DNA of 64,000 nt from CAWJTN01 sp963845895 (lineage in GTDB: Bacteria > Patescibacteriota > Microgenomatia > UBA1406 > GWC2-37-13): positions 496,001-560,000 of the forward strand of contig CAWJTN010000001.1 in assembly GCA_963845895.1 (NCBI GenBank), read 5' to 3'. Shown here piece after piece: positions 39,783 to 48,563 of the stretch. Both the position numbers and the translations under genes were made by a program. Below the pieces are notes generated by a model. The model was given only the letters and a program-made list of their open reading frames with translations, had not been told where the DNA came from and did no database searches. Within the stretch, counting starts at the first letter, position 1. Each line of letters begins with the position of its first letter.

Positions 39783-42176
39783 ATGAAACTATCCGGTGTT
39801 TCGGAAAAGGTTTTCTTGGATCGTTATTCTTTAAAAGATAATGCAGGCAAACCTACAGAGAAAAAACCGGATGAGATGTGGAAAAGAATCGCAAAAGCTG
39901 TCGCTTCAATGGAAAAAAACAGTAAGAAATGGCAGAAAAGTTTTTATTGGGCGATGAAAGACTTCAAATATGTCCCCGGTGGAAGAATCTTGGCCGGTGC
40001 AGGTACGGGTTACTCCGTAACGTTCTACAACTGCTTTGTCATTCCTTCTCCAAAAGACGCTCGTGGTGGGATACTTGACACTTTAAAACAGATGGTTGAG
40101 ATTATGGCTCATGGAGGAGGAGTAGGAATAAACTTATCATCATTAAGACCAAAAGGTTCAAGGGTCAAAAAAGTAAATGGCTTTTCTTCAGGTCCTTGTA
40201 ATTGGGCAGAGCTTTTCTCTGTAGCAACAAAAGATATTATCCAACAGGGAGGAACAAGAAGAGGTGCTTTAATGCTTATGCTCTGGGACTGGCATCCAGA
40301 TATTGAAGAGTTCATAACAGTAAAACAAGATCTTTCAAGAATAAATGGAGCAAACCTTTCCCTTTGTATTTCAGATTCTTTTATGGAAGCTGTAGAAAAA
40401 GATGATGATTGGCCTTTAGTTTTTCCAGACAATTCGGATCCTGAATATGATCAGAAATGGGATGGAGATCTTGAGGTATGGAAATCTATGGGTAAGAAAG
40501 TCATAGTTCGCAAGATAGTCAAAGCACGAAAAATCTGGGATCTTATAGCTCATGCTGCTTGGAGAAGCGCAGAACCAGGGGTTGTTTTCATGGAAAGATA
40601 TAATAAATGGCACAATAACTACTATTGGAATCGCATAAATTGTGTAAATCCTTGCGGTGAAGAAGGACTTCCCCCTTGGGGTGTCTGCAATCTTGGTTCT
40701 ATAAACTTATCTGCTCTAGTCAAATCAAAAGATATAGATAAACCTGGAGAGTTTGATTTTAAAACTCTAAAAAAATTGGTTTGGCAGGCAGTAAGATTCC
40801 AAGACAATATAGTGGACGCAGATCCTTATATATTTCCCGAAATAAGGAAAACTCAACTTGAAGGAGAAAGAAGGATTGGTCTTGGAACAATGGGACTTGG
40901 CGACGCCCTGATAAAAATGCATCTTCGTTACGGTTCTGATAAAGCTTTAAAACTTATAGAAAAAATGTATATAATCATAAGAGATGAGGCCTACAGAGCT
41001 TCTGTAGCTTATTCAAAAGAAAAAGGAGCATTTCCAAAATTTGACAATAATAAATATCCAAAAAGTAGATTTATTCAACAGCTTCCGGGAGATATTCAAA
41101 AAAATATTAAAAAATACGGAACAAGAAATTCTATTCTTTTAATGCAGGCACCTACCGGATCAACCTCTCTTATGACAAACACAACCTCCGGAATTGAACC
41201 TGTTTATGAGTTCGAATTTATCAGAAGAGATAGGTTAGGCGAACACACCATCCGACACTACCTATATGATCTTTGGTTTAAAAAACATGAAACAGAAATA
41301 AAAGAAGGAAAAGTCAAAAAGCCGGCATGGTTTGTCTCTGCCAACGAACTTTCTCCAGAAGACCACGTCAAAGTTCAGGCAGTAATTCAAAAATATGTCG
41401 ACGCTTCTATATCAAAAACAGTTAATGCTCCTCAAAACCATACAGTTGAAGGCGTAAAAAAACTTTACTCAATGGCATATAAACTTGGTCTTAAAGGAAT
41501 AACCTACATGAGAGACGGATCTAGACCAGGAGTGCTTGAAAGAAAAACAGAAAAAAAGGAAGAAAAAAAACCGGTCGCTCCAGCTTATGATGTAAAACCT
41601 AGACCAATGGTTGTTCATGGATCAACTTACAGAATTAATACTCCTGTTGGAGTTGCTTTTATAACAATAAATACAAATGGCAATCAGGAGCCTTTAGAGT
41701 TATTTATAAATGTTGGCAGAGCTGGATCTGATGTTTTTGCAATGGCAGAAGGCTTGGGAAGAACTATCTCTTTAGCCCTACGCTTTGCTTCACTCTTAAC
41801 ACCAAAACAGAGAGTTAAGGAGTTGGTTGATCAACTTCAAGGAATTGGTGGAGCAAGAAGTCTAGGATTTGGAAAAGAAAGAATAAGAAGCTTACCCGAT
41901 GCCGTAGCAAAAGTTCTAGCTATACATTTTGAAATAAATGGTCACTCAACAACGACTATGACAAATGGTGACGGAAAAGGCAATGGCGAAATGCATACAG
42001 AAATAAAAAATGGTACAGTAGATAAACCAACTCTTATTTCTTCTGTATCACAACCTTCTCTTATGCAATCTGAAAATTCCGGACTTTTTGATATCTGTCC
42101 CAGCTGTGGAGAAGCATTACTTGCACATGAAGAAGGTTGTAAAAAATGCTATGGCTGCGGATATTCTGAGTGTTGA
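39783..42176 (+). CDS. nrdJ: Adenosylcobalamin-dependent (class II) ribonucleotide reductase
   Basis: Makes deoxyribonucleotides with adenosylcobalamin, without oxygen. The 797 residues hold NCFVIPSPKDARGGI, the finger-loop NPCGEEGLPPWGVCNLGSINL (radical Cys in the second CxxxG context), and LLMQAPTGSTSLMTNTTSGIEPVYE. The C-terminus is a zinc-ribbon (CPSCGEALLAHEEGCKKCYGCGYSEC) that holds the redox-active cysteines. It lies between NrdR and a cobalamin adenosyltransferase, so supply and use of the cofactor are linked. The stop is TGA. Confidence 0.95.
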   Translation: MKLSGVSEKVFLDRYSLKDNAGKPTEKKPDEMWKRIAKAVASMEKNSKKWQKSFYWAMKDFKYVPGGRILAGAGTGYSVTFYNCFVIPSPKDARGGILDTLKQMVEIMAHGGGVGINLSSLRPKGSRVKKVNGFSSGPCNWAELFSVATKDIIQQGGTRRGALMLMLWDWHPDIEEFITVKQDLSRINGANLSLCISDSFMEAVEKDDDWPLVFPDNSDPEYDQKWDGDLEVWKSMGKKVIVRKIVKARKIWDLIAHAAWRSAEPGVVFMERYNKWHNNYYWNRINCVNPCGEEGLPPWGVCNLGSINLSALVKSKDIDKPGEFDFKTLKKLVWQAVRFQDNIVDADPYIFPEIRKTQLEGERRIGLGTMGLGDALIKMHLRYGSDKALKLIEKMYIIIRDEAYRASVAYSKEKGAFPKFDNNKYPKSRFIQQLPGDIQKNIKKYGTRNSILLMQAPTGSTSLMTNTTSGIEPVYEFEFIRRDRLGEHTIRHYLYDLWFKKHETEIKEGKVKKPAWFVSANELSPEDHVKVQAVIQKYVDASISKTVNAPQNHTVEGVKKLYSMAYKLGLKGITYMRDGSRPGVLERKTEKKEEKKPVAPAYDVKPRPMVVHGSTYRINTPVGVAFITINTNGNQEPLELFINVGRAGSDVFAMAEGLGRTISLALRFASLLTPKQRVKELVDQLQGIGGARSLGFGKERIRSLPDAVAKVLAIHFEINGHSTTTMTNGDGKGNGEMHTEIKNGTVDKPTLISSVSQPSLMQSENSGLFDICPSCGEALLAHEEGCKKCYGCGYSEC

Positions 42177-42182
42177 TATAAT
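42177..42182 (+). promoter_or_regulatory. -10 hexamer TATAAT for the adenosyltransferase gene
   Basis: TATAAT begins just after the nrdJ stop and ends 6 bases before ATG at 42189. Confidence 0.55.
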
Positions 42183-42188
42183 ATCTCC

Positions 42189-42734
42189 ATGTCTATCTAT
42201 ACAAGAACTGGCGATAAGGGAACCACTTCGTTATTTGGTGGTCGTCGTGTATTAAAATCGGATCTCCGAGTAGAAACTTATGGAGCAATTGATGAACTAA
42301 CAACTTTTATCGGGCTTGTTATTACAAAAACTCCAACCCGTAAAGATAAAGAATTTTTAATCTCGATTCAAAAAGACCTTTATAAAATAATGGGTGTCCT
42401 ATCAGGCGCGAAAATTAATCTTAAATTTTTAGCCAATAAAGTAAGAGATTTTGAAAAGGAGATCGATAGGCTTGAAAAATCCTTCCCAAAACTAACCCGT
42501 TTTATTCTTCCGGGTGGAACAGAAACTGCATCTTGGTTTCAAGTTTTACGTGCAGTTTGTCGTCGAGCAGAAAGAAGTGCTATTAGATTTTATTCAGGCA
42601 ATTTGACAATGAAACCAAGTCATGACTTGGTGAAACAATTTAACAATGAAATAATAAAATATCTAAATAGACTTTCTGATCTTTTCTTCACCCTGGCACG
42701 CTTTTATAATAAAGGTAAGGAAATTCTTACATAA
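42189..42734 (+). CDS. Cob(I)alamin adenosyltransferase, PduO type
   Basis: It transfers adenosyl from ATP to cob(I)alamin to make the NrdJ cofactor. The 181-residue PduO fold has the ATP-binding N-terminus MSIYTRTGDKGTTSLFGGRRVLK, ETYGAIDELTTFIG, and ILPGGTETASWFQVLRAVCRRAERS. Its place 12 bases after nrdJ is functionally logical. No cobalamin synthesis genes are in the window, so scavenging of B12 is likely. Confidence 0.93.
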   Translation: MSIYTRTGDKGTTSLFGGRRVLKSDLRVETYGAIDELTTFIGLVITKTPTRKDKEFLISIQKDLYKIMGVLSGAKINLKFLANKVRDFEKEIDRLEKSFPKLTRFILPGGTETASWFQVLRAVCRRAERSAIRFYSGNLTMKPSHDLVKQFNNEIIKYLNRLSDLFFTLARFYNKGKEILT

Positions 42735-42784
42735 ACTCAGCAACTTTTCAGTTTTAATTTTCATAATATTTAGATGTTAGAAGT

Positions 42785-42939
42785 TTTATACCCCTTTGCT
42801 TTCAAATTGCAAGGTGTAATACCTAACGGAGCTTTGATTTTAAATGGTGGTTTAGACTATATTATTAATATTTATTCCCATTTGAAAGCTACGGTAGGTA
42901 TATACCACTTTTTGCAAAATCAAAGCGGAGTGGTATAAA
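42785..42939. repeat. 155-bp imperfect inverted repeat (possible MITE)
   Basis: The outer arms TTTATACC (42785-42792) and GGTATAAA (42932-42939) continue inward as a long imperfect match; each arm has two copies of a unit like TATACCnnnnnnGCTTTGATTTT, giving four units in two orientations. It lies in the spacer after the adenosyltransferase gene. It may be a mobile-element relic or a large hairpin. Confidence 0.6.
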
Positions 42940-42946
42940 TATAAAT

Positions 42947-43156
42947 ATGATAAAAAGAATTAAGAGAAAGATCAGAAAACAATTTAAGTTGGTAAGAAAA
43001 TATAAAAATAAGATTGAAGCGGAACTTGCCCAAGAGATTTTAGAGGCCTATCACATAAACGCCTTCATCTTTAAAAACTATTTTGGCAGAATGACAGCGT
43101 TGTTTGTAAGGCCCAACGACTATTGGCAGGCGATGCGTCTTTTAAATATCTCTTGA
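42947..43156 (+). CDS. DUF2007-like small protein
   Basis: A 69-residue protein with a basic N-terminus and then LVRKYKNKIEAELAQEILEAYHINAFIFKNYFGRM...LFVRPNDYWQAMRLL, the beta-alpha-beta pattern of DUF2007 (putative signal-transducing domain). The ATG lies 7 bases past the 155-bp inverted repeat. Confidence 0.7.
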   Translation: MIKRIKRKIRKQFKLVRKYKNKIEAELAQEILEAYHINAFIFKNYFGRMTALFVRPNDYWQAMRLLNIS

Positions 43157-43183
43157 TTATCTAAAAAATAGAGAGTATCTTAT

Positions 43184-43340
43184 TGGAGTTCATTTAAAAT
43201 TTGGGAAAGTCGAACTCCCTTACGGTTTGGATAGTAGGAAATGGGTGGAAATCCCTTGCTCTGCCGGAACGGTAAAAGCCCGAGACTACCCAAACCTTCA
43301 CCCGAACAAATTTCAAATCTTGAGAAATTTGAACGGGTAA
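43184..43340 (+). ncRNA. Cobalamin-riboswitch-like leader
   Basis: Conserved core parts are seen in order: GGAAATGGGTGGAAATCCC, TGCCGGAACGGTAAAAG, and AGCCCGAGACTACCC resembling the B12 box AGYCMGgAgaCC. The core is enclosed by GGTTTGGaTAGT (43224-43235) pairing with ACTAcCCAAACC (43285-43296). A strong downstream hairpin (CCCG...CGGG, 43301-43336) could switch translation or transcription of the gene at 43360. It is shorter than the classic class and has no obvious poly-T, so regulation is probably translational. Confidence 0.7.
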
Positions 43341-43359
43341 ACCTCGAGCAGGGAAAACT

Positions 43360-44496
43360 ATGTCTACTCAATATCTCAAAGAGCTTGGATTTAATCCTAT
43401 TAATGAAGGGGCTCGATTAAGTAAACTTAATAAAGAACAAGCACTTCAAGAACTTAATCAAAACGTATCTTTTTTTATAGAACATGCTTTATTAGATAAA
43501 CCTGTTTCTTCTTTATATAGTTTTTGGCCAGACTCATTGGGAAGAGTATATTCACATCCAAGTAGATCTAGGGAATTTCTTGTAGAAAACCAGATAGATC
43601 CCAAAGAAAGGGGAGGGGCCACCCTTGTCGGATTTAGAGAACTATCAAAAAAATTAAGTCATACAAATCAGGTTGTAATTCACTACAGTCCTAAAGGGGA
43701 AGCATCTTTTTCTAATGAACCGGATCTAAAATTTGAAGTGGATAAATATATTAACGGCCAACTAACTCTTCAATACTTTGATGGAGAGAAGATCAATTCT
43801 GTTGGCGTGATGGTAAGTAATGAAAACTTCGCATTTGATTTATTTTCTCGCTTTGGATTACCAAAGAAAATTTTTTCGACAGAAGAAGATCAAATTAGAT
43901 ATTATTTAGTCAATCCTTTAAATACAAATCTAAACATTGATGAACTACTCACTTTTATTGACAAAACTGAAAATGCTTTAGAAACAGTCTATAAAGATAA
44001 GGATGGAAAAAATCACTCCTTAGGTAGTATTCTTTACTCAATTAGAGAAACTTTTTATAACAGAGCCCTGCAGCAATCACAAATATATTATGATAAAACC
44101 TTAAAAGCTTTAGACGACGATATAAATAATTGGAGCTGGACAAAAGAAAAAGTGCAAGCTGTATATTTAAAGACAATTCTTAATTTTGCTTCATTTAATG
44201 GATTAAGTGAGGTTAAACTAATGGCAAGTTGCGGAGGGAGTGTAAAATCAACAAATGATATTATTGATTTACTTTATGAGACTGGAATATCAGATATTAT
44301 TTCGCAAAATATTTTAGATCCGAACAATGTAATTAGTCTTTATTCTACTGATTTAAGATCCATAAAATCAAGACAGGACGATCATTTTACTTGTCCAAAA
44401 TGTCACTTCAAAGCCGATGGGCCTGTAGGAAACCAATGTCCAAATTGCGGGTTAAAAAAAGAAGAGGCAGCTGAAGAGGGATTCGCAACCTGTTAG
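43360..44496 (+). CDS. Unknown B12-leader-controlled protein with C-terminal zinc ribbon
   Basis: I do not recognise this 377-residue protein. It is mainly helical and soluble, without signal peptide, and ends in a zinc ribbon CPKCHFKADGPVGNQCPNCG followed by EGFATC, much like the Cys tail of class II ribonucleotide reductases (C-x-x-C then a terminal Cys). A cobalamin-riboswitch-like leader lies directly upstream. Context suggests a role in B12 use or in reductase function; this is inference. Confidence 0.7.
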   Translation: MSTQYLKELGFNPINEGARLSKLNKEQALQELNQNVSFFIEHALLDKPVSSLYSFWPDSLGRVYSHPSRSREFLVENQIDPKERGGATLVGFRELSKKLSHTNQVVIHYSPKGEASFSNEPDLKFEVDKYINGQLTLQYFDGEKINSVGVMVSNENFAFDLFSRFGLPKKIFSTEEDQIRYYLVNPLNTNLNIDELLTFIDKTENALETVYKDKDGKNHSLGSILYSIRETFYNRALQQSQIYYDKTLKALDDDINNWSWTKEKVQAVYLKTILNFASFNGLSEVKLMASCGGSVKSTNDIIDLLYETGISDIISQNILDPNNVISLYSTDLRSIKSRQDDHFTCPKCHFKADGPVGNQCPNCGLKKEEAAEEGFATC

Positions 44497-44513
44497 AATT
44501 TAAATATTTCATT

Positions 44514-44519
44514 TATAAT
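44514..44519 (+). promoter_or_regulatory. -10 hexamer TATAAT
   Basis: TATAAT ends 6 bases before ATG at 44526. Confidence 0.6.
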
Positions 44520-44525
44520 AATTTT

Positions 44526-44939
44526 ATGCCACAAAATTTTACTGCTATTGACGATGTTGTAAAAAAAAATAAACAGCCCATCTCTAAACCTAAAGAGGTG
44601 GAACCTGTTCCGTCTTCAAAAGAAACATATGAGATCAAAGAAGTGGTTGAGCATAAACCTGAAGAAGAGGTAAGACCCTATGTGTCTCCTAGAGCTGAAA
44701 CAATTGAGTTGCCGCCAGATCTTAAAAAAATGGGCTTACAGCCTGCTACAACGACACAGTTTCCCACTTACCAAAATATTAAACTCCCAATTTCAGACAA
44801 CAAAATTTTAACTGGTCTTCATGCTCCAATAACCTCTTCTTTAAGGTGGCTTGCAACCTTAGCAATTTATTTACTACAAAAAGCCCATCTCACATTAAAA
44901 ATAGTTCATGGAAAAGTTATCCGTATAATAAGAAGTTAG
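44526..44939 (+). CDS. Unknown protein with disordered N-terminus and C-terminal amphipathic region
   Basis: A 137-residue protein: Lys/Glu/Pro-rich first 90 residues, then a conserved-looking core FPTYQNIKLPISDNKILTGLHAPITSSLRWLATLAIYLLQKAH with a helix that may touch the membrane. Proteins with a similar IxLPISDxxI...GLHAPIxSSLRWLA segment occur in Microgenomates from memory. Function unknown. Its stop overlaps the convergent thioredoxin gene by 4 bases. Confidence 0.65.
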   Translation: MPQNFTAIDDVVKKNKQPISKPKEVEPVPSSKETYEIKEVVEHKPEEEVRPYVSPRAETIELPPDLKKMGLQPATTTQFPTYQNIKLPISDNKILTGLHAPITSSLRWLATLAIYLLQKAHLTLKIVHGKVIRIIRS

Positions 44940-45259
44940 CTTGAGAGAGCTTTGTTGATTTCGCTCTGGAATCCCTCTTTTCCCATAGCTCCAACAAATT
45001 GCGAGACGATTTTACCTTTCTTAAAAACCATAAAGGTGGGAATGGAAAAGACTGAATATTGTTGAGCCAAGTCTGAATTTTCGTCCACATTTATCTTCAC
45101 GAATTTGATATTTTTCATTTCACCAGCAAGTTTATCAATAATTGGAGCGGTTAGTTTACAAGGACCACACCAATCTGCATAAAAATCAATAAAAACAAAC
45201 CCTTCATAATCTAAAACCTCTGTTTTGAAGCTGTCTTTTGAAATTTGTTGAATCGCCAT
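44936..45259 (-). CDS. trxA: Thioredoxin
   Basis: A 107-residue thioredoxin with the active site FYADWCGPCKLTAP and the cis-Pro loop FSIPTFMVFKKG. It donates electrons, for example to the class II ribonucleotide reductase encoded upstream in the window. I start at MAIQQISKDSF (45259), the family's usual N-terminus; the longer frame adds an unrelated hydrophobic stretch. Confidence 0.93.
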   Translation of the reverse strand: MAIQQISKDSFKTEVLDYEGFVFIDFYADWCGPCKLTAPIIDKLAGEMKNIKFVKINVDENSDLAQQYSVFSIPTFMVFKKGKIVSQFVGAMGKEGFQSEINKALSS

Positions 45260-45337
45260 AAAAAAATAAATTACAACCTTTTCATAATAACCTGCGATTA
45301 AAAAATAATCAAGGGATAAAGCAGAAAGAGTACCTGC

Positions 45338-45343
45338 TAAAAT
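45338..45343 (+). promoter_or_regulatory. -10 hexamer TAAAAT for the YbhB-like gene
   Basis: TAAAAT ends 6 bases before ATG at 45350. Confidence 0.5.
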
Positions 45344-45349
45344 ATTCAT

Positions 45350-45901
45350 ATGAAAAGGGCAGTTCTCTTTTTCTTTCTTATCTTGCTGTTTCTAATTTTA
45401 ATTATTTTGACCAATAAAAATAAACAGCCAAACATTACAAGTTTAAAAAAAATAAACAACATGATAAAAATAGCAAGCCCTGTTTTTAACAACGGACAAT
45501 CTATTCCAAAAAAATATACCTGTAAAGGACAGGGAATTAATCCACCTCTAACAATTGATGGTGTGCCGACAAACTCAAAAAGTTTAGTTCTGATTGTCGA
45601 CGATCCAGATGCGCCTTCTGGCACTTTTACCCATTGGTTGGTCTGGAACATTGATCTAAATTTAAAAGAAATTAAAGAAAATTCTGTTCCTACGAATGGT
45701 ATTCAAGGAACAAATGATTTTGGAGAAAATAAATATGGCGCTCCTTGTCCTCCTTTTGGCACCCATAGATATTATTTTAGAATTTATGCTTTAGATACAA
45801 AATTAAACCTGCAACAAACAACTAAGAGAAGCGGATTGGAAGAGGCTATAAAAAACCACATGTTAGAAAATGGAGAATTGATGGGTAAGTACTCAAGGTA
45901 G
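45350..45901 (+). CDS. YbhB/YbcL-family (PEBP-like) protein, membrane-anchored
   Basis: An N-terminal helix (about residues 4-22) anchors or exports a phosphatidylethanolamine-binding-protein fold: SPVFNNGQSIPKKYTCKGQGINPPL, LVLIVDDPDAPSGTFTHWLVWNI, and GAPCPPFGTHRYYFRIYALD. The family binds anionic ligands; bacterial functions are mostly unknown. The helix makes it an extracytoplasmic form, unlike cytoplasmic YbhB. Confidence 0.88.
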   Translation: MKRAVLFFFLILLFLILIILTNKNKQPNITSLKKINNMIKIASPVFNNGQSIPKKYTCKGQGINPPLTIDGVPTNSKSLVLIVDDPDAPSGTFTHWLVWNIDLNLKEIKENSVPTNGIQGTNDFGENKYGAPCPPFGTHRYYFRIYALDTKLNLQQTTKRSGLEEAIKNHMLENGELMGKYSR

Positions 45902-45907
45902 TTTTTT

Positions 45908-47575
45908 TTACCTTTTTTCTAGATTGTAAAGCGGCCCAACGATTTGGATATTTGCTGGAGCGCGGAGGTTGAAGAAGTTTTTAAATTCTCCTGCATCAAA
46001 GGTTTGTGTTCCTCCGTCCCCAGAGACGGTAACCGAAGAGGTTCGGCCAGATCCAAAATCGATACTTACAGAAACATCGGAAACATTATTAAAGGGGCTA
46101 CCTCCTCTTGAGTTGAGCTCTGATTTTACTCTATCTGCACTCCAGGTGTCTGTGCCAGATGGAGGATTATCTGTCTGATAAAGATGCTCCTGCACAGAAG
46201 AGTCTTTTTTTGCCAACAAAAGCGCATTAACAATATCTGCCAGCTCGTCTGGTTTTAACCAAGCTGTTTTATTATACCCAGATCTAGATCCCCAGTCGCA
46301 GTAGAACCAAGGAGAATCTTTATCGTAGGCGTTATTTTGCAAATCAGAAAAGCTGCCAACCCCAGAAGAAGTATCTGTGGCATGCTTTGTCCATGAGGTG
46401 TCTGACCACCCAACCTCACCTGACGTAAAAACATAACCACCATGGGTTGATGAAAACCATGCCTTGATTGGATTACCTCCTTGAACCATTACTTTTCCGG
46501 CTGTGTCGTTAACCGCTTGCTCCCAAGCGCCACCTTTTGGATCGGGTTGAAAAACTTGACACTGTTCTGTTGCACATATTGATCCTGCCCCTTTATTTGT
46601 ATAAGCTAACGCATACGAGCGGGCTGCAATAGCCTGAGCTTTTAGTGCTTCGCTTGGCCAATCGCCCGGAACCTCATATATTCTTTTTACATAGTCCTCC
46701 AAACTATAGCTACCATAACCATCAACGTTAATTTTTGTATTTACATCAAAATCTTGATATCCGTCAAAATTATAATAGGTATGTAAAATCTGATCGTAAT
46801 TTTGTCCTGCTTTTGCACGACCATAAGCCCCCCACTGATTTAACCCCACTCTGTTTGGAACACCATAAGTAAAAGCGGCAAATTTAGGACTAAACCCAGG
46901 GTCTCTGCCGTTTGTGAGATCGCTGTCACACCTACCCATTGAGGCGGCCGACCTTGAGATATTTAAACTTGCTAATTTTTGTGCTAGAAGTTGTTGTTGT
47001 CTTGCGGTTAGTTCGGCTATCTTTTGTTTAGTCTGCGATATTTGTCCCGCCAATATTGCTGCTTCCTGGTCAACTTGTTGTTTAATAATGTTTAACTTGT
47101 TTTTTTCTGTCTCTAGATCAGCCTTTTTTTTCTCCAGGTCGTTTATGTATAAAACTATTTTAATAATTGTGTTTCTATCATCGTCTACAACAGATTTTTG
47201 ATATGAAAAGTTACGCAACGATTGAGATAGATTTTCTCCTGTAAACAATGTCAACAAAGAAACTGAAGACTTAGTAATGTTTTTATAATAAGATCTCGCT
47301 CTTTGATTAAGAAGATCTTTCTGATAAACAAGCGCCTCTTCTCCTTGCATCACCTCTTTTTCTTTTTTAGTTATCTCGTCCTCCAAAAAACCCACCTGTT
47401 TTTTAATATTATCCAGCTCGTCATTGGCTTTTTGATAATCAGCTTCTTTGCTATTGAGGATATTACTTAGATCGCTTATCTGCTTGGTTACATCGTCGTA
47501 TTCGTCTGCTCTAGTAATAAGGGCGGGGACAAATATAACCATAAGCACAAACAATAAAACTAACGACTTCTTCAT
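45908..47575 (-). CDS. SpoIID/LytB-domain protein with N-terminal coiled coil
   Basis: A signal peptide (residues 1-24) is followed by a long coiled coil (about 25-225, similar to PcsB/CwlO-type EnvC-like coils) and a SpoIID/LytB domain (about 240-555) with FTYGVPNRVGLNQWGAYGRAKAG, DVNTKINVDGYGSYSLEDYV and WPSEALKAQAIAARSYALAY. SpoIID trims glycan strands of peptidoglycan, so this is a probable wall-remodelling enzyme. The catalytic Glu (in YVKRIYEVPG-like region) is present: YEVPGDWP. TATAAT is 6 bases upstream of ATG at 47575. Confidence 0.88.
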   Translation of the reverse strand: MKKSLVLLFVLMVIFVPALITRADEYDDVTKQISDLSNILNSKEADYQKANDELDNIKKQVGFLEDEITKKEKEVMQGEEALVYQKDLLNQRARSYYKNITKSSVSLLTLFTGENLSQSLRNFSYQKSVVDDDRNTIIKIVLYINDLEKKKADLETEKNKLNIIKQQVDQEAAILAGQISQTKQKIAELTARQQQLLAQKLASLNISRSAASMGRCDSDLTNGRDPGFSPKFAAFTYGVPNRVGLNQWGAYGRAKAGQNYDQILHTYYNFDGYQDFDVNTKINVDGYGSYSLEDYVKRIYEVPGDWPSEALKAQAIAARSYALAYTNKGAGSICATEQCQVFQPDPKGGAWEQAVNDTAGKVMVQGGNPIKAWFSSTHGGYVFTSGEVGWSDTSWTKHATDTSSGVGSFSDLQNNAYDKDSPWFYCDWGSRSGYNKTAWLKPDELADIVNALLLAKKDSSVQEHLYQTDNPPSGTDTWSADRVKSELNSRGGSPFNNVSDVSVSIDFGSGRTSSVTVSGDGGTQTFDAGEFKNFFNLRAPANIQIVGPLYNLEKR

Positions 47576-47581
47576 ATATAA

Positions 47582-47587
47582 ATTATA
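47582..47587 (-). promoter_or_regulatory. -10 hexamer TATAAT for the SpoIID gene
   Basis: The hexamer ends 6 bases before the minus-strand ATG at 47575 and is 16 bases from the divergent hexamer at 47604. Confidence 0.6.
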
Positions 47588-47603
47588 AAACATTGCTTTT
47601 TGT

Positions 47604-47609
47604 TATACT
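47604..47609 (+). promoter_or_regulatory. -10 hexamer TATACT for the VirB2-like gene
   Basis: TATACT ends 6 bases before ATG at 47616. Confidence 0.55.
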
Positions 47610-47615
47610 CAAAAT

Positions 47616-48146
47616 ATGAAGAAAGTTTTTATTGGGCTTCTTTTGGTTTTGCTTTTTCTTTCTTTTCATAAAATTGTTTATTCGCAGCGTTATGCCGCCT
47701 GCGATTTGTGTGGTTATTGTCCGCCGGACAATCCACCCGACAGTTGGACAAGCTGCGCTAAATGTCTTTATAACACCGACGGTAATCCTACCGACAAACA
47801 AACTCTTTTAATTGACCCGACAACCAACTTACCACCCACACCTTATCCGGGCCATCAATACACCATGATTGGTTGCATTACAACAAACGGATTTCAACAG
47901 GAGGGAGCCGCTGCCTCTGTTGTGCAGGTCATTCTTAATATTATATTTAGCATTGTTGGAGGAATTGCCTTTATTTACCTAATCTATGGCTCGTTTATAG
48001 TAGCGACTTCACAGTCTGATCCGGAAAAGCTAAACTATGGAAAACGTCTAATTGGTGGGGCAATTATAGGATTAATTTTTACTCTGGCCTCTGCTTTTAT
48101 AGTAAATATAATAACCTCTGGCGTTTTAAAAATACCCGGGTTTTAA
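47616..48146 (+). CDS. VirB2/TrbC-like pilin-type membrane protein
   Basis: A signal peptide (residues 1-22), a Cys/Pro-rich outer segment (CDLCGYCPPDNPPDSWTSCAKC), and two C-terminal transmembrane helices (about 112-135 and 148-170) around a short loop, SQSDPEKLNYGKRLI. The helix-loop-helix ending and the DPEKxxxGKRxIxGAIIGL pattern are those of the pilin-like VirB2 group of CPR type IV secretion loci. The VirB4-like ATPase is encoded 8 kb away. Confidence 0.75.
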   Translation: MKKVFIGLLLVLLFLSFHKIVYSQRYAACDLCGYCPPDNPPDSWTSCAKCLYNTDGNPTDKQTLLIDPTTNLPPTPYPGHQYTMIGCITTNGFQQEGAAASVVQVILNIIFSIVGGIAFIYLIYGSFIVATSQSDPEKLNYGKRLIGGAIIGLIFTLASAFIVNIITSGVLKIPGF

Positions 48147-48469
48147 TTTTTCTTTCCTGCTTTTTTGAGAAAAAATCCGCTTGCAGCCCCCGAGAAAAGA
48201 AGTGGTAAAAGAAGTGTTGGGGAACCGGTTGAAGGAATTGTTGTTATGGGTTTTGAACTATAGGAATTTGTTGGTTGTGGATTTTGTCCCATAACGGTTG
48301 TCGATGGATAAGGATGAGTGGGAACCACACTAAGTGATGGTGAAGGACTTATTTTTCCACCAGAAATTATTCTACTTCTTAAGTTTAGCCTGCCTGTTAT
48401 CACAGCCAAAAACACAATCACAACAACCAGGCCCAAAACAAAGGAAACAATTTTATTAAAGTTGTCCAT
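48143..48469 (-). CDS. Single-pass protein with sortase-like C-terminal motif
   Basis: A 108-residue protein with an N-terminal helix (about 8-24), a Ser/Pro/Thr linker and a C-terminus IPSTGSPTLLLPLLFSGAAS then FFLKKAGKK. A motif xPxTG, a hydrophobic stretch and a basic tail is the layout of sortase substrates. Convergent with the VirB2-like gene, overlapping by 4 bases. Confidence 0.6.
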   Translation of the reverse strand: MDNFNKIVSFVLGLVVVIVFLAVITGRLNLRSRIISGGKISPSPSLSVVPTHPYPSTTVMGQNPQPTNSYSSKPITTIPSTGSPTLLLPLLFSGAASGFFLKKAGKKN

Positions 48470-48563
48470 ATTTAGGTAATTATATCATTATAGGATATGT
48501 TTTTCAACACTTAAGAAAAGTTGAAGGGTTGACTTTCCTCGCAAAATATAGAACAATTAAAAT

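Noticed and set aside
42174..42176. Possible TGA recoding (code 25) as in Gracilibacteria
   Set aside because: TGA ends nrdJ and other genes in the expected places, and no gene needs internal TGA read as glycine.
47604..47609. Divergent promoter pair at 47582-47609 as a single bidirectional promoter
   Set aside because: Both hexamers are clear but nothing shows shared control; left as two separate sites.
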